The notes under the pieces are model-generated. The model did not search any database, was not told the origin of the DNA, and saw only the letters and a program-made list of their open reading frames with translations. This document shows, piece after piece, positions 26,310-36,199 of a stretch of 64,000 nucleotides of DNA. The position numbers were made by a program, and so were the translations under genes. Positions within the stretch are counted from its first letter, which is position 1, and each line of letters starts with the position of its first letter. This stretch comes from an uncultured Acidimicrobiales bacterium (GTDB lineage Bacteria; Actinomycetota; Acidimicrobiia; Acidimicrobiales; SHLQ01): contig CALLQB010000007.1 in NCBI GenBank assembly GCA_938015295.1, forward strand, positions 1 to 64,000. Reading direction: 5' to 3'.

Positions 26310-26837
26310 ATGAGCAACAGCTTCCGGCCTGTCGTCGGCACCCTCGCCTACGTCTGGCATCGCGAAACCGACCAGGTGCTGATGATCCGCCGCAACGCTC
26401 GGCCCGACGACGACCATTTTGGCAAGGTCAACGGGCTCGGCGGCAAGGTTGAGCGCGATGAAGACATCGTGACCAGCCTTCGCCGAGAGATGCGCGAGGA
26501 AGCAGCGATTGAGCTCGAGTCCTTCTCGCTGCGCGGCACCGTTACCTGGAGCAACTTCGGTCCCAAAAATGAAGACTGGCTCGGCTTCCTCTTCGTCATC
26601 GACGCCTGGAGCGGACACATCCCCGAACACAACGAAGAAGGCGCTCTCGAATGGGTCGCCCGGTCCGACCTCCTCGCCGCATGCAATGGCGACACCGATA
26701 TGCAGAAGCGGCTACCGATGTGGGCCGGCGATCGATACTTTGTGCCTCTCGTGTTCGACGACAACCCCAAAACATTCCACGGCACGATGCCCTACGACGG
26801 CGACCAACCCGTGAGCTGGACTTTCGAACGCCTGTAG
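26310..26837 (+). CDS. NUDIX hydrolase, MTH1/8-oxo-dGTPase-like
   Basis: A 175-residue protein. NUDIX box: GLGGKVERDEDIVTSLRREM followed by REEAAI (GX5EX7REUXEEXGU with Ala for the last Gly). Upstream, YVWHRETDQVLMIRR and DDDHFGKVNGLGGK, and downstream WSNFGPKNEDWLGFLFV, WVARSDLL, and the end RYFVPLVFDDNPKTFHGTMP resemble animal MTH1/NUDT1 more than E. coli MutT. Likely a housecleaning enzyme for oxidised purine nucleotides. It follows the permease by 36 nt but has no obvious functional link to it. Confidence 0.85.
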   Translation: MSNSFRPVVGTLAYVWHRETDQVLMIRRNARPDDDHFGKVNGLGGKVERDEDIVTSLRREMREEAAIELESFSLRGTVTWSNFGPKNEDWLGFLFVIDAWSGHIPEHNEEGALEWVARSDLLAACNGDTDMQKRLPMWAGDRYFVPLVFDDNPKTFHGTMPYDGDQPVSWTFERL

Positions 26838-26894
26838 ACGTGACCCTTGTCGTTTAGCTGAGCATTTATAGCTCTTCGGCGTCACACTATACGA

Positions 26895-28502
26895 GTGACT
26901 CTCGCGCCCCCCGAAACCCCCTCCGAGCAGCCATCTGATCTGGCCTTTGGTTCGTTCTCTGAAGACCCGCCATGGATTGTGGACCCCGACAACCTTCGTT
27001 GGAAGAAGGGTCTCGACACGGTTCGATCTGTGGTTCGTCGACAAGTTCCCGAGCTCATCGCACCCCGTCGAGTCCCCAACGGCACCCGAGTGTTCAAAGT
27101 GGTGTGGGAGTTGGGTTCTGCCCTTGGTCTGTGGGCGCTGACCGGTCGCCGCAAGCGCGCAACCGATCAGAGCGCATCGCGCGCCGATCTTTCACTCCGC
27201 CTTCGCAAGGCCGCCGAAGAACTCGGCCCGACCTACATCAAACTTGGGCAAATTATCTCGAGCGGACAGGGCATCTTTCCCGACGAACTCGTCACCGAGT
27301 TCACCAAGTGCCGCGACCAAGTGCCCGCCGAATCGTTCGACGTTGTGCGGACCGTTGTCGAAGAGGAGCTCGGCCAAACACTCGAGGAGGCGTTTGCGTC
27401 GTTCGACCGCGCTCCCCTCGCTGCAGCCTCAATCGCCCAGGTCCATGTGGCCACGCTTCACACCGGCGAAGAAGTTGTGGTGAAGGTACAGCGGCCAACC
27501 GTGGCCCAGTTCGTACATCAGGACCTCAGCGTCATGGCGTGGCTTGCCCCGTTCCTCATCGGCCGCATTCCCGTCGCAGCGTTAGCCAACCCGCCTGCGC
27601 TGGTCGAGGTATTCGCTCACACCATCAGCGAAGAGCTCGACTTCCGCCTCGAAGCCGAGAACATGATCGACGTGGCGCACTCGTTTGCGCAGCTCGATCA
27701 GAAAGGCTTTGTGGTTCCACGACCCCACCCGACACTCGTTACGCGCCGGGTACTAGTGATGGAACGGTTGCGGGGTTATCAGTTCGACGACATCGAAGGC
27801 ATCGCCGAGGCCGGCATCGATACCCACGAGATCATCCGCACCGGCATGGTTGGCTTCATGGAAGGTGCCATGATCAACGGCATCTTCCACGGTGACCTGC
27901 ACGGCGGCAACCTCTTTGTGCTCGAAGATGGCCGCACTGCACTGTTCGACTTCGGCATCACGGCCCGCATGAGCGACTTTCACCGCAAGGCGTTCCTCAA
28001 ACTGTTGATGGCCGCCACCACCGGCAATCCGGTCGGGCAACTGGCCGCATTGCGCGATCTCGGCGCACTGCCCCTCGACACCGACCTCGAGGCAGTTGTC
28101 GCCGACCTAGGCCTCGACGGCGTGCCGGTCGACCCCACCACAATGAGTGCAGAAGAATTGGTGAGCGAGCTGCAACGGGTGGTCAAGCTACTCCTTGGCT
28201 ATGGCGCACGCATGCCAAAAGAACTCATGTTGTTCGTCAAGAACCTCGTCTTTCTCGACGGCGCCATTGCGACACTTGCGCCCGATATCGACCTCTTCGC
28301 AGAAATCGCCAACATCGCTATGCACTTCGCCCGCACGCACGGCGACCGCATCGCTGACGACATCGACTTCGAAGGTGACAGTTTCGAAGTCGACATGGAT
28401 GGTATCAAGGACGCGTTCGGCGTCGATCGCAACGTCGACGCGCTGACCTACAACGACCTCCAAGCGCGTCGCGAGCTCATTAAGAAACGCCTCCGGCGCT
28501 AG
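26895..28502 (+). CDS. ABC1/AarF/UbiB-family atypical kinase
   Basis: A 535-residue protein from GTG 26895. ABC1 hallmarks: the KxGQ motif [19 protein letters not shown] (about 115-133), the Ala-rich loop [14 protein letters not shown], the Lys in [10 protein letters not shown], ExD in [22 protein letters not shown] and DFGITARM. This family shows ATPase or protein kinase-like activity and in other organisms helps quinone synthesis (UbiB/COQ8). In actinobacteria its target is not established. No quinone gene is adjacent. A C-terminal region without strong membrane helices follows the kinase-like core. Confidence 0.88.
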   Translation: MTLAPPETPSEQPSDLAFGSFSEDPPWIVDPDNLRWKKGLDTVRSVVRRQVPELIAPRRVPNGTRVFKVVWELGSALGLWALTGRRKRATDQSASRADLSLRLRKAAEELGPTYIKLGQIISSGQGIFPDELVTEFTKCRDQVPAESFDVVRTVVEEELGQTLEEAFASFDRAPLAAASIAQVHVATLHTGEEVVVKVQRPTVAQFVHQDLSVMAWLAPFLIGRIPVAALANPPALVEVFAHTISEELDFRLEAENMIDVAHSFAQLDQKGFVVPRPHPTLVTRRVLVMERLRGYQFDDIEGIAEAGIDTHEIIRTGMVGFMEGAMINGIFHGDLHGGNLFVLEDGRTALFDFGITARMSDFHRKAFLKLLMAATTGNPVGQLAALRDLGALPLDTDLEAVVADLGLDGVPVDPTTMSAEELVSELQRVVKLLLGYGARMPKELMLFVKNLVFLDGAIATLAPDIDLFAEIANIAMHFARTHGDRIADDIDFEGDSFEVDMDGIKDAFGVDRNVDALTYNDLQARRELIKKRLRR

Positions 28503-28576
28503 CCGCACCGGCGTTCTCGGGTCGAAACCAAGCGCCCGACTGCAATCTTTCTCCCGCCTTTCCTACACTTGCGTCG

Positions 28577-29236
28577 GTGCGACTAGTCATTGCGAAATGC
28601 ACCGTCGATTACGACGGACGCCTTACTGCCCATCTTCCCAGCGCGACGCGAGTGATCATGGTCAAAGCCGATGGCTGCGTTGCCATTCACGCCGATGGCG
28701 GCGCCTACAAGCCGCTCAACTGGATGAATGCGCCGAACCGGTTGATTATCGACGACGACGTATGGACGGTCACCAGCCCCAAAGGCGAGAAGTTGACCAT
28801 CACGATGCACGAAGTGTTCGACGACGTAAGCCACGAACTCGGTGTCGACCCTGGTCTGCAAAAAGATGGTGTCGAGGCGCACCTGCAAGAACTTCTTGCG
28901 GCAAACCCCGAGGTCCTCGGCGAGGGTTACCGGCTGGTGCGACGCGAATATCCCACCGACATCGGCCCGGTCGACCTGCTCATCCGCACACCCGATGGCA
29001 TCGCGATCGCCGTCGAAATCAAGCGGCGCGGCGAGATCGACGGAGTCGAACAACTCACTCGGTACCTCGACTTCCTCAACCGCGATCCGCAACTACGTCC
29101 GGTTAAGGGCATGTTTGTGGCGCAAGAAATCAAACCGCAGGCCAAGGTACTGGCCACCGACCGCGATATTTCCTGGCAGGTCGTCAACTACGACGAGTTA
29201 CGCGGCATCGAGTCCAACGAGTTGAAACTCTTCTGA
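28577..29236 (+). CDS. nucS: Mismatch-specific endonuclease NucS/EndoMS
   Basis: A 219-residue two-domain nuclease that cuts both strands at G:T, G:G and T:T mismatches and replaces MutS/MutL in most actinobacteria. N-terminal DNA-binding domain starts [20 protein letters not shown]. The C-terminal RecB-like nuclease has [18 protein letters not shown] (catalytic Asp) and [20 protein letters not shown] (E-x-K, Gln), the canonical active site. Its C terminus ends NELKLF, a short hydrophobic tail that may bind the beta clamp as known for NucS. Preceded by the kinase-like gene by 74 nt. Confidence 0.95.
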   Translation: MRLVIAKCTVDYDGRLTAHLPSATRVIMVKADGCVAIHADGGAYKPLNWMNAPNRLIIDDDVWTVTSPKGEKLTITMHEVFDDVSHELGVDPGLQKDGVEAHLQELLAANPEVLGEGYRLVRREYPTDIGPVDLLIRTPDGIAIAVEIKRRGEIDGVEQLTRYLDFLNRDPQLRPVKGMFVAQEIKPQAKVLATDRDISWQVVNYDELRGIESNELKLF

Positions 29237-29276
29237 TGAGCCAGCTCGTGGCGGGTGTGCCGATTCGTGGTTCCTA

Positions 29277-31268
29277 ATGGCTAGTCGGCGGCGCGAGGAG
29301 TGGATACCACGCAGCGCGAAGTGGTCGTTTGGCGCGGTTGGACTTGCGCTGGTGCTCTGGCTCGGCGGATGGCTCATCGACGGCGTACTACTCAACGGCG
29401 ATGGCGTTCCGCGAGGCACCCAACTCGTCGTGCCCGACGATCTCGATATCGATGGTTCGATGAGTGGCTTGTCGAACGATGCGGTTGCCGAGCGGGTCGA
29501 TTCACTCGCGGAGGCATACGAATCGCTCAACGTCGATGTCGTCTCTACCGACGGCGCGGCAAAGGTGCGGTTCGTCGACCTAGGGCTGAGCCTTGACCGC
29601 GACGCCACTGCCGGTGCTGTTCTTGCTGTTTCGCGTAGCGGACCAATCGGCTGGACCCAGGGGTTGTTCTCTACCGAGACCGTCCGCCCTCGGTTCAACT
29701 TCGACGAGGACAAAGCCGCCGAGGCACTCATCGCAAATGCGCCGGTTGGCGAACCACCAACCGAGCCGTTCATGGGGTATGTCGACGACACCTTCGTGCT
29801 CGAACCCGGCGTGCCTGGCACCGCGTTTGATGTCGACGGGGCCGTCGCAACGCTCGCCGACAACCTCGGTGGTACCGACCTTTCGGTAGAGATCACCCCG
29901 GTAGACATCTCGCCCACCCGCAGCGACGATGAAATTCTCGAGTTCGTACAAATCGCCAACGCGATCACCGCCTCACCGATCACCGCAACGATCGAGGACG
30001 AAACGTTCGTGATCTCGCCTGCGCTGCTTCGTAGCTGGATCGATCTCGAAACGCGGGTGGGTCGCCCAAGTTTTGTCATCAACGAGACCGATGTTTTGTC
30101 GAGGCTGCGACGGGCGTTCCCGGCCGTTGGCGGCGGAGGCACCGACGCCACCATTACGGTCATCGACGATGTGCCCACTGTGGTCTCCGGCATTCCCGGA
30201 ACCGCGTGCTGCTCGGAGAACAGTCCTCAGCTTCTTCTCGATGCGATGATCGCTGGCGAATCCAGTGTCGAACTCGAATTGGGCGAAGCTGGAGTCGACA
30301 GAGACGACGACTACATCGAGAGCCTCGGCATCGTCGAACTGGTGGGCGAGTTCACCACCAAGTACACCGCCGGCCAGTCGCGGGTCGTCAACATCCAACG
30401 AATCGCCGAACTCACCCAAGGTGTCATCATCGAACCCGGCGAAACGTTCTCGGTGAACGACTTCGTCGGCCGGCGCACCCTTGACAAAGGTTTTGTGTCG
30501 GCCGGAGTCATCCAAGATGGCGTCTTCCAAGACGACATCGGCGGAGGCATTTCGCAGTACGCCACGACGCTGTTTAATGCGGCATTCTTTGCTGGGCTCG
30601 ACTTTGCCGAGTACCGGGCGCACTCGATCTACATCAGCCGGTATCCGTACGGGCGCGAGGCAACGCTTGCGTACGGCGCCATCGACCTCGCGATTACCAA
30701 CAACACGCCGTACGGCGTGTTGTTGTGGCCGACCACCGACGATGCTGGCATCACGGTGCAACTGTTCAGCACAAAGTTTGTCGAGGGCGAGCAGACAGCG
30801 CAGTGGACAGGAGGTGTCGAGGTGGCCTGCACCCGCGTCAATACCGAACGCACACGCACCTATCTCGACGGCCGTGAGCCGGTCGTCGATGTTGTGTTTG
30901 CCGTGTACCGACCGGAGGGCATTAAGTGCAACGGTCAACCATCGTCGCCCGACGCGGCACCTCCGGCCACGGTGCCTCCGACCACCGTCGCCCCCGGGAC
31001 CTCGGTTCCGGCGACGACACCACCTGGCACCGAACCTCCCACGACGAGGCCTCCGACTACCAAACCTCCCGCTACCCAGCCGCCGGCCACCCAACCCCCC
31101 GCCACCCAACCACCGGCCACCAAACCCCCCGCACCCAGCCCCCGGTCACCCAACCTGCTGCGGCCGAATAGGCCTTCGATTTACTTCTCGGCGACAACCG
31201 ACGATCATGGCGTATGGAGCAAGACACCGACATCGACCTTGAACGCATGTCCGACGTCGACAATCTGA
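29277..31268 (+). CDS. VanW-family cell-envelope protein with Pro/Thr tail, probably frameshifted at the end
   Basis: A 663-residue reading frame. One membrane helix (about 17-36), then repeated peptidoglycan-binding-4-like domains (about 45-350) and a VanW domain (about 355-495) with RVVNIQRIAELTQG, PGETFSVNDFVGRRT, GGGISQYATTLFNAAF and YPYGREATLAYG. A long Pro/Thr/Ala tail with PPATQ/PPATK repeats follows from about residue 560. Near 31131 the repeat is broken by a missing C: in the next frame it continues TQPPVTQPAAAE and stops at 31171, before the next gene. In the present frame the end overlaps the acyltransferase gene by 55 nt and encodes a non-repeat tail. Likely a wall-anchored envelope protein. 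Confidence 0.8.
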   Translation: MASRRREEWIPRSAKWSFGAVGLALVLWLGGWLIDGVLLNGDGVPRGTQLVVPDDLDIDGSMSGLSNDAVAERVDSLAEAYESLNVDVVSTDGAAKVRFVDLGLSLDRDATAGAVLAVSRSGPIGWTQGLFSTETVRPRFNFDEDKAAEALIANAPVGEPPTEPFMGYVDDTFVLEPGVPGTAFDVDGAVATLADNLGGTDLSVEITPVDISPTRSDDEILEFVQIANAITASPITATIEDETFVISPALLRSWIDLETRVGRPSFVINETDVLSRLRRAFPAVGGGGTDATITVIDDVPTVVSGIPGTACCSENSPQLLLDAMIAGESSVELELGEAGVDRDDDYIESLGIVELVGEFTTKYTAGQSRVVNIQRIAELTQGVIIEPGETFSVNDFVGRRTLDKGFVSAGVIQDGVFQDDIGGGISQYATTLFNAAFFAGLDFAEYRAHSIYISRYPYGREATLAYGAIDLAITNNTPYGVLLWPTTDDAGITVQLFSTKFVEGEQTAQWTGGVEVACTRVNTERTRTYLDGREPVVDVVFAVYRPEGIKCNGQPSSPDAAPPATVPPTTVAPGTSVPATTPPGTEPPTTRPPTTKPPATQPPATQPPATQPPATKPPAPSPRSPNLLRPNRPSIYFSATTDDHGVWSKTPTSTLNACPTSTI

Positions 31269-32599
31269 TGTGGATTGTCGAACGCAACCCGCTGCTCCGC
31301 AGCACGATGACGGCGGTGACCATGCTCGACGAGGCGCCAAATCGTCAGGTGTTCGAAGAAAAGTTCACGCAGGTCACGATGGCGATCCCGCGGCTTCGGC
31401 AGCGGGTTGTGGCGAATCCGGTGTCGATTGCACCACCTCGCTGGGAGGTCGACCCCGACTTCGAACAGGACAACCACGTTCGTTGGGTCGACCTCGAAGC
31501 GCCACACAACTCGATCGATCATGTGATTGCGCTGGCTGAGGATATCGCAGGCACGCCGTTCGACCGGACGAGACCGCTTTGGGAGTTCGCTCTCGTAGCT
31601 GGCCTTGAAACTGGTCAAGCAGCGTTCATCTCCAAGCTGCATCACTCGATCGCCGACGGCATGGGTTCGATTCAGTTGATGCTTGAAATTTTCGATCTCG
31701 AACGAGCACCCGGCCCCAAAGCGGCGCCACCCGAGATTACGGCCAACCCCAAGTCTCAAGTCGAGCGGGTAAAGAACGCCATCCTGCACGAACGCGATCG
31801 ACAAGCAGACGCAATGCGCCAAACGCTTGAGGTTGTGCGCTCGCTTCCCGAATCCCCGACCGATCGGGTCCGTCTCGTTGCCGACACAGCGGCATCGCTG
31901 TCACGTGCCATCGCTCCGTCTACCAGTCCTCTCAGTCCACTGATGGCGAATCGGTCAAGCGATTCAGATTTTCGCACCCTCGAAATTCCGCTCGATGAAC
32001 TCAAGGCTGCTGGCAAGGCTGCCGGATGCAAACTCAACGCAGCGTTTGTTGCCGGCATCATCGGCGCTCTTCGTTCGTACCACGACCTTCACGCGACTCC
32101 GGTCGAAACCCTGCGCATGGGTATGCCGATCTCCACCCGCACCGACGACGACTCCGCAACAAGCAATAGTTTCGCCGCCACTCGCATCGAAGTACCGATG
32201 ACCATCGACGACCCGCTCGAGCTGATGGTGAGGATCGATGAACTTGTTGTCGAAGCCCGCCACGACCCGGCCATTGCGCTCACCAGTGCGGCGGCCGGAG
32301 TCATGAGTCGGCTGCCCAAGCGCGCACTCACCGGACTGTTCGAAAAGGCAATGAAGGGCATCGACTTCTCGGCTAGCAACGTGCCCGGCGTGCCGATTCC
32401 GGTCTTCCTTACCGGCGTGCCGGTTACCGGCCAGTTTCCTTTTGGCCCCCTCAGTGGATCTGCGGTCAACATCACCCTGCTCAGTTATCTCGACACGGCG
32501 TACATCGGCGTCAACATCGACCAGGCAGCCATACCCGACGGTGACGTATTCCACAGCGAGTTGAGCACCAGCTTTGGGGCGATTCTCGATCTAGCCTGA
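31214..32599 (+). CDS. Wax ester synthase / diacylglycerol acyltransferase (WS/DGAT)
   Basis: A 461-residue acyl-CoA-dependent acyltransferase of the Atf/Tgs family, which makes triacylglycerols or wax esters. Active site HHSIADG (HHxxxDG, residues 143-149) in KLHHSIADGMGS, plus N-terminal PLLRSTMTA, RPLWEFALV and the C-terminal SNVPGVPIPVFLTGVPV and LLSYLDTAYIGVNID. Start ATG 31214 lies inside the end of the VanW frame, which supports that frame being shifted. It precedes the geranylgeranyl-reductase-like gene by 8 nt, so both are probably one lipid operon. Confidence 0.92.
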   Translation: MEQDTDIDLERMSDVDNLMWIVERNPLLRSTMTAVTMLDEAPNRQVFEEKFTQVTMAIPRLRQRVVANPVSIAPPRWEVDPDFEQDNHVRWVDLEAPHNSIDHVIALAEDIAGTPFDRTRPLWEFALVAGLETGQAAFISKLHHSIADGMGSIQLMLEIFDLERAPGPKAAPPEITANPKSQVERVKNAILHERDRQADAMRQTLEVVRSLPESPTDRVRLVADTAASLSRAIAPSTSPLSPLMANRSSDSDFRTLEIPLDELKAAGKAAGCKLNAAFVAGIIGALRSYHDLHATPVETLRMGMPISTRTDDDSATSNSFAATRIEVPMTIDDPLELMVRIDELVVEARHDPAIALTSAAAGVMSRLPKRALTGLFEKAMKGIDFSASNVPGVPIPVFLTGVPVTGQFPFGPLSGSAVNITLLSYLDTAYIGVNIDQAAIPDGDVFHSELSTSFGAILDLA

Positions 32600-32607
32600 C
32601 GGCAACG

Positions 32608-33897
32608 ATGAGTTCTTCCTCCGACGACACGCCCGCTTCTTCCCCTTCTTCCGCTTCTTCTCGTGCGCCTGCCGGCAACGACGAAACGCACCAACTCCTC
32701 GACGCGCTCGTCGTTGGTGCCGGCCCGGCCGGCATCGCTGCAGCGCTCACCCTGCAGCGCGCAGGACGCCGCGTTGTCGTCGTCGACAAGGCCACGTTTC
32801 CGCGCGACAAGTTCTGCGGCGACGGCCTCACAACACTGGCCCTTCGCCTTCTGGACGATCTCGGACTCGACCCCGACCTCGTCGATTCATGGGCTCCGGT
32901 TCACGATGTGTTGGTCACGTCGCCCAATGGCAACCGGGTCACCTTTCCGCTCCCGAGCGGCCAAGGGGCATTCGGGGCCGTAGCAAAACGAATCGACCTC
33001 GATATGAGCCTCGTCGACCTCGCTCGGACCTCGGGAGTAGTGGTTCACGACGGACACAGCTGCACAGCGATCGAGACTGCGGGCGACCACCTCGAAGTGG
33101 CCGTCGAAGGTCTCGGCGTCCTATCGACACGGTTTGTTGTTGCCGCCGACGGCATGTGGTCGCCGACCCGAAAAATGCTTGGCGTGGCGACGCCCGGGTA
33201 CCTGGGCGAGTGGCACGCCTTTCGTCAATACTTCACCAACGTCGGACCTGCGGCCGCCGACAACCTGCATGTGTGGTTCGAACCCGACCTGCTTCCGGGC
33301 TATGCCTGGTCATTTCCGCTCAGCGGTGGACGAGCGAACGTCGGTTTCGGCATCCTTCGCGGAGGCCAGGTGGCCACCCGCGAAATGAAAGCACTCTGGC
33401 CTGAGCTGTTGTCTCGGCCTCACATCGCAGCGGTGCTCGGCGACGCGGCCCAACCCGAGTCACCGCATCGGGCGTGGCCAATCCCGGCGCGGATCGACAA
33501 AATCCAACTCGTGACGGGCCGGACGCTCTTTGTTGGCGATGCCGCAGCCGCAACCGATCCGATGACCGGCGAGGGAATTGGCCAGGCGTTACTCACCGGA
33601 ATACGCGCTGGCGAGGCCATCGCCGCTGGCGGATCCCCGGCGAGCGTCGGTAGCCGCTACGCAGGCGAGGTCCGAGCTGAGCTCGTGGCCGATCATCACC
33701 TCGCGACCGCGCTATCGAGCGTACTTCAGGGCACGAAGCGCACAGACGCTGCGGTTCGGATCGCTGGCGCAACACCGTGGACCCGACGCAATTTCGCCCG
33801 TTGGTTGTTCGAGGACTATCCACGAGCAATCCTCGTCACCCCACGCCGGTGGCGACGCAAGGTGTTCACCTCGCGTGGAGCGTTTGAGCGTCACTAA
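32608..33897 (+). CDS. Geranylgeranyl-reductase-family FAD-dependent oxidoreductase
   Basis: A 429-residue flavoprotein. After a Ser/Pro-rich N terminus of about 30 residues, the dinucleotide fold begins DALVVGAGPAGIAAALTLQR, then KATFPRDKFCGDGLTTLALR, which is the typical geranylgeranyl reductase Cys-Gly-Asp region, and LFVGDAAAATDPMTGEGIGQ as the second FAD contact. Such enzymes saturate isoprenoid chains or act on quinones and polyketides. Coupled downstream of WS/DGAT. The exact substrate is open; hydrogenation of a menaquinone side chain or membrane lipid isoprenoid would be reasonable. Confidence 0.87.
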   Translation: MSSSSDDTPASSPSSASSRAPAGNDETHQLLDALVVGAGPAGIAAALTLQRAGRRVVVVDKATFPRDKFCGDGLTTLALRLLDDLGLDPDLVDSWAPVHDVLVTSPNGNRVTFPLPSGQGAFGAVAKRIDLDMSLVDLARTSGVVVHDGHSCTAIETAGDHLEVAVEGLGVLSTRFVVAADGMWSPTRKMLGVATPGYLGEWHAFRQYFTNVGPAAADNLHVWFEPDLLPGYAWSFPLSGGRANVGFGILRGGQVATREMKALWPELLSRPHIAAVLGDAAQPESPHRAWPIPARIDKIQLVTGRTLFVGDAAAATDPMTGEGIGQALLTGIRAGEAIAAGGSPASVGSRYAGEVRAELVADHHLATALSSVLQGTKRTDAAVRIAGATPWTRRNFARWLFEDYPRAILVTPRRWRRKVFTSRGAFERH

Positions 33898-33967
33898 TCT
33901 TGGTGCCTTTCGACATCACCGAACGGTTGCGCTCAAGTAGAGCCAGACCCGCGTCGAAAACGATTTC

Positions 33968-34396
33968 ATGGCGAAATCCGTAACCGCCGCTCATATCGAT
34001 GAGCGCCTTAATGAACTTCCCGAATTGTCCTTTGTGGCAATTCGAGATGATGCGCGTCTCGCCGTATCCCCTGCTGGCATCTTTGTCGTCCTCGGCGACG
34101 TGGGCGGCGTATCTGGGGCAGCTGAGGGCGCCTTCGAACTAGCGCGTGCAACCCGGGCCAGCCTCTCGGACATGGTCATGCCAACGCCGATTGTCGAATC
34201 GGTCGTTGTCAGCCGCAAAAGCCACAACCAAACGCTCGAAAGCCTGGTGGTCTTCGTCTACCACCTCGACAAACTCATCGGCGCCGGCCAACAGCTCGAC
34301 GAGAATACGGTTGAACGGGTTTACGACGCAGTCTCGTCGGGACTTCTCGCACCGGGTTGGTCGCTCCGCGACAACACGCTGCTCGCGGCCGCCTGA
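33968..34396 (+). CDS. Conserved-looking hypothetical protein
   Basis: A 142-residue soluble protein, acidic, without signal or membrane segment. It contains NELPELSFVAIRDDARLAVS, a Gly/Ala-rich run (VLGDVGGVSGAAEGAFELAR) and a helical second half (SLVVFVYHLDKLIGAGQQLD, ERVYDAVSSGLL). No catalytic pattern or named domain recognised. Start ATG 33968 is preceded by no strong Shine-Dalgarno. It stands alone, 70 nt after the reductase and 36 nt before PAP2, and could share their transcript. Confidence 0.6.
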   Translation: MAKSVTAAHIDERLNELPELSFVAIRDDARLAVSPAGIFVVLGDVGGVSGAAEGAFELARATRASLSDMVMPTPIVESVVVSRKSHNQTLESLVVFVYHLDKLIGAGQQLDENTVERVYDAVSSGLLAPGWSLRDNTLLAAA

Positions 34397-34432
34397 GCCC
34401 TGTCGCCACTAGCGGGTAGCTAGACTCACGTA

Positions 34433-34969
34433 GTGCCGAGCCTTGCTGAAGCTGATGAAGCTGTCGAGTCAGTAGCCAACCAACTACGCGGTCTTCCGGG
34501 TGCCGACCCGTTGTTTTACGCCGCTTCTGAGTGGGGCGACTGGAGCAAAATCTGGCACGTGTTGGGATTGCTGCAAACCGCAGCGCAACGCGACCCGGAA
34601 ATCGCTGTGCGGCTTAGTATCGCACTCGGGCTCGAATCGGCATTCGTCAACGGTTTCCTAAAATCGCTCTTCAAACGCGAACGACCGACCTTTGACGGCG
34701 AACGACCTCTTCATCTGCGCCAGCCCAAGACCAGTAGCTTTCCGAGCGGTCACGCTTCATCAGCCTTCATGGCGGCTGCGGTATTGAGCGAGAGCCAGCC
34801 CGCTGCACGTCCGTTGTACTACGCCGCTGCAGCCATCGTGGCCTACAGCCGCATCCACGTAAAGATCCACCACGCAACCGACGTGGCCGGTGGCGTGGTG
34901 GTGGGTATTGCGTTGGGACGTTTGGTGCCAAAGCTTTGGCCTCTAGGGAAGCCGCCGTTCTTCAGCTAG
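34433..34969 (+). CDS. PAP2-family membrane phosphatase
   Basis: A 178-residue protein from GTG 34433. The three phosphatase motifs are present: KSLFKRERPTFDG (KxxxxxxRP-type), SSFPSGHASSAF (PSGH) and YSRIHVKIHHATDVAGG (SRxxxxxHxxxD). The hydrophobic content is moderate, with membrane helices after residue 100; the N-terminal 60 residues are largely soluble. Family members dephosphorylate phosphatidic acid, undecaprenyl pyrophosphate or diacylglycerol pyrophosphate. A few bases after the lipid genes it could supply diacylglycerol to the WS/DGAT, but this is inference. Confidence 0.87.
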   Translation: MPSLAEADEAVESVANQLRGLPGADPLFYAASEWGDWSKIWHVLGLLQTAAQRDPEIAVRLSIALGLESAFVNGFLKSLFKRERPTFDGERPLHLRQPKTSSFPSGHASSAFMAAAVLSESQPAARPLYYAAAAIVAYSRIHVKIHHATDVAGGVVVGIALGRLVPKLWPLGKPPFFS

Positions 34970-34996
34970 CGAGCCCTAGTCGACGCAAAGCGGGCT

Positions 34997-35197
34997 TCAG
35001 CTGGTTACTGCTGCCTCTAGTCCCGACACGTCGGCGGGTACATCCTGGGAAGCAGCCGCAAGAATCATGCGGACGTCAAGCAGAAGATCTGCCATCTCAT
35101 CGGTGGTTACCAGGCGACGATGCTGCAGGTCACCCAGACCCTGATCGATGAGGGCGAGGGCTTCGGCGACCGTTTCGAATTCGATAGTTCCAGTCAT
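34997..35197 (-). CDS. Small acidic helical protein
   Basis: A 66-residue protein. I place the start at 35197 (MTGTIEFETV) because an excellent ribosome site, GAGGTGAAGAA, sits just ahead of that ATG. The protein is Leu/Ala/Asp-rich with two or three amphipathic helices (ALALIDQGLGDLQHRR, MADLLLDVRMILAAA). No homolog recognised. It is convergent with PAP2 and divergent from the SDR gene. The clean ribosome site and codon pattern make it likely real, though short. Confidence 0.55.
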   Translation of the reverse strand: MTGTIEFETVAEALALIDQGLGDLQHRRLVTTDEMADLLLDVRMILAAASQDVPADVSGLEAAVTS

Positions 35198-35393
35198 TTC
35201 TTCACCTCGCTGTTCAGGCACAAGCTGAATGCTTGCGTTCCGGTTCAGCCTTTACAGTACTTCACCGAGCCACCATTGCGGGAGCGGATCGCATGAAAAT
35301 GGCCGAATAGCCCATCAACGCAGGTCAGATGCACCAGCTTTCCACCGATCCAACGTTTACGCGGTGACACCAGCCACGTCCTAAGGTGCGGCG

Positions 35394-36167
35394 ATGCAGG
35401 TAAACGACAAAGTTGTAGTGGTCACCGGTGGCGCCTCGGGCATTGGCTACGAGCTCGCCAAACGATTTTCGGCCGAAGGAGCCGCTCACGTTGCGGTGGC
35501 TGACATGAGCCCAAATGTTGAAGCGGTAGGTGCTGAGCTCGGCGGCATCGGCGCCATTGTTGATGTCAGTGACGTTGCGGCTCTCACGGCCTTCATCGAT
35601 CGAGTCGAGGCAGAAGCCGGACCGATTGATCTGTTCTGTTCGAACGCCGGCATCGGCACTGGCATGGGCATCGACGCCGACGACGATGCCTGGGCGGCGA
35701 TCTGGGGCGTCAACGTGATGGCCCATGTGTATGCGGCCCGAATTCTGATTCCTCGCATGAAGCAGCGTGGCGGCGGTTATCTGCTCAACACCGCGTCGGC
35801 CGCTGGTCTGCTCACCAATCTGGGCGATGCCCCCTACTCGGTCACCAAGTCAGCAGCTCTCGCCCTGGCCGAATGGCTGTCGATCACCCATGGCGCCGAC
35901 GGCATCAAGGTGTCGTGTCTTTGCCCGATGGCCGTGCGAACTCCAATGACCGACTCCGACGACCCGGCGGTCGCCAACGTCGTGTCACACGGCATGATCG
36001 AACCCGAAGACGTTGCCGAAGCCGTTATTGCCGGGCTCGCTGCCGAAGAACTGCTGATCCTTCCGCACCCGGAGGTCGCACATTTCATGCAGACCAAGGC
36101 ATCGGCTCACGAGAAGTGGCTGCATGGCATGCGCAAGCTACAAACGAGCTTCTTCGACGACAAATAA
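35394..36167 (+). CDS. Short-chain dehydrogenase/reductase (SDR)
   Basis: A 257-residue classical SDR. Cofactor motif VVVTGGASGIGYEL (TGxxxGxG), an acidic residue after strand 2 (VAVADMS) favouring NAD(H), NAG motif CSNAGIG, catalytic Ser in LLNTASAAGLL, and the YSVTKSA (YxxxK) pair. C-terminal loop CLCPMAVRTPM is typical. Substrate unknown: many actinobacterial relatives act on hydroxyacyl, steroid or sugar alcohols. The Mug glycosylase follows by 32 nt, probably co-transcribed without a functional link. Confidence 0.9.
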   Translation: MQVNDKVVVVTGGASGIGYELAKRFSAEGAAHVAVADMSPNVEAVGAELGGIGAIVDVSDVAALTAFIDRVEAEAGPIDLFCSNAGIGTGMGIDADDDAWAAIWGVNVMAHVYAARILIPRMKQRGGGYLLNTASAAGLLTNLGDAPYSVTKSAALALAEWLSITHGADGIKVSCLCPMAVRTPMTDSDDPAVANVVSHGMIEPEDVAEAVIAGLAAEELLILPHPEVAHFMQTKASAHEKWLHGMRKLQTSFFDDK

Positions 36168-36199
36168 GCCCTGCCACGAGACGGCAAGAGACCCCACCA

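Noticed and set aside
31684-31694. Additional copy of the GAAATTTT box in the WS/DGAT gene
   Set aside because: It lacks the CCC/C-rich flank and lies in a conserved coding region, so it is a chance match.
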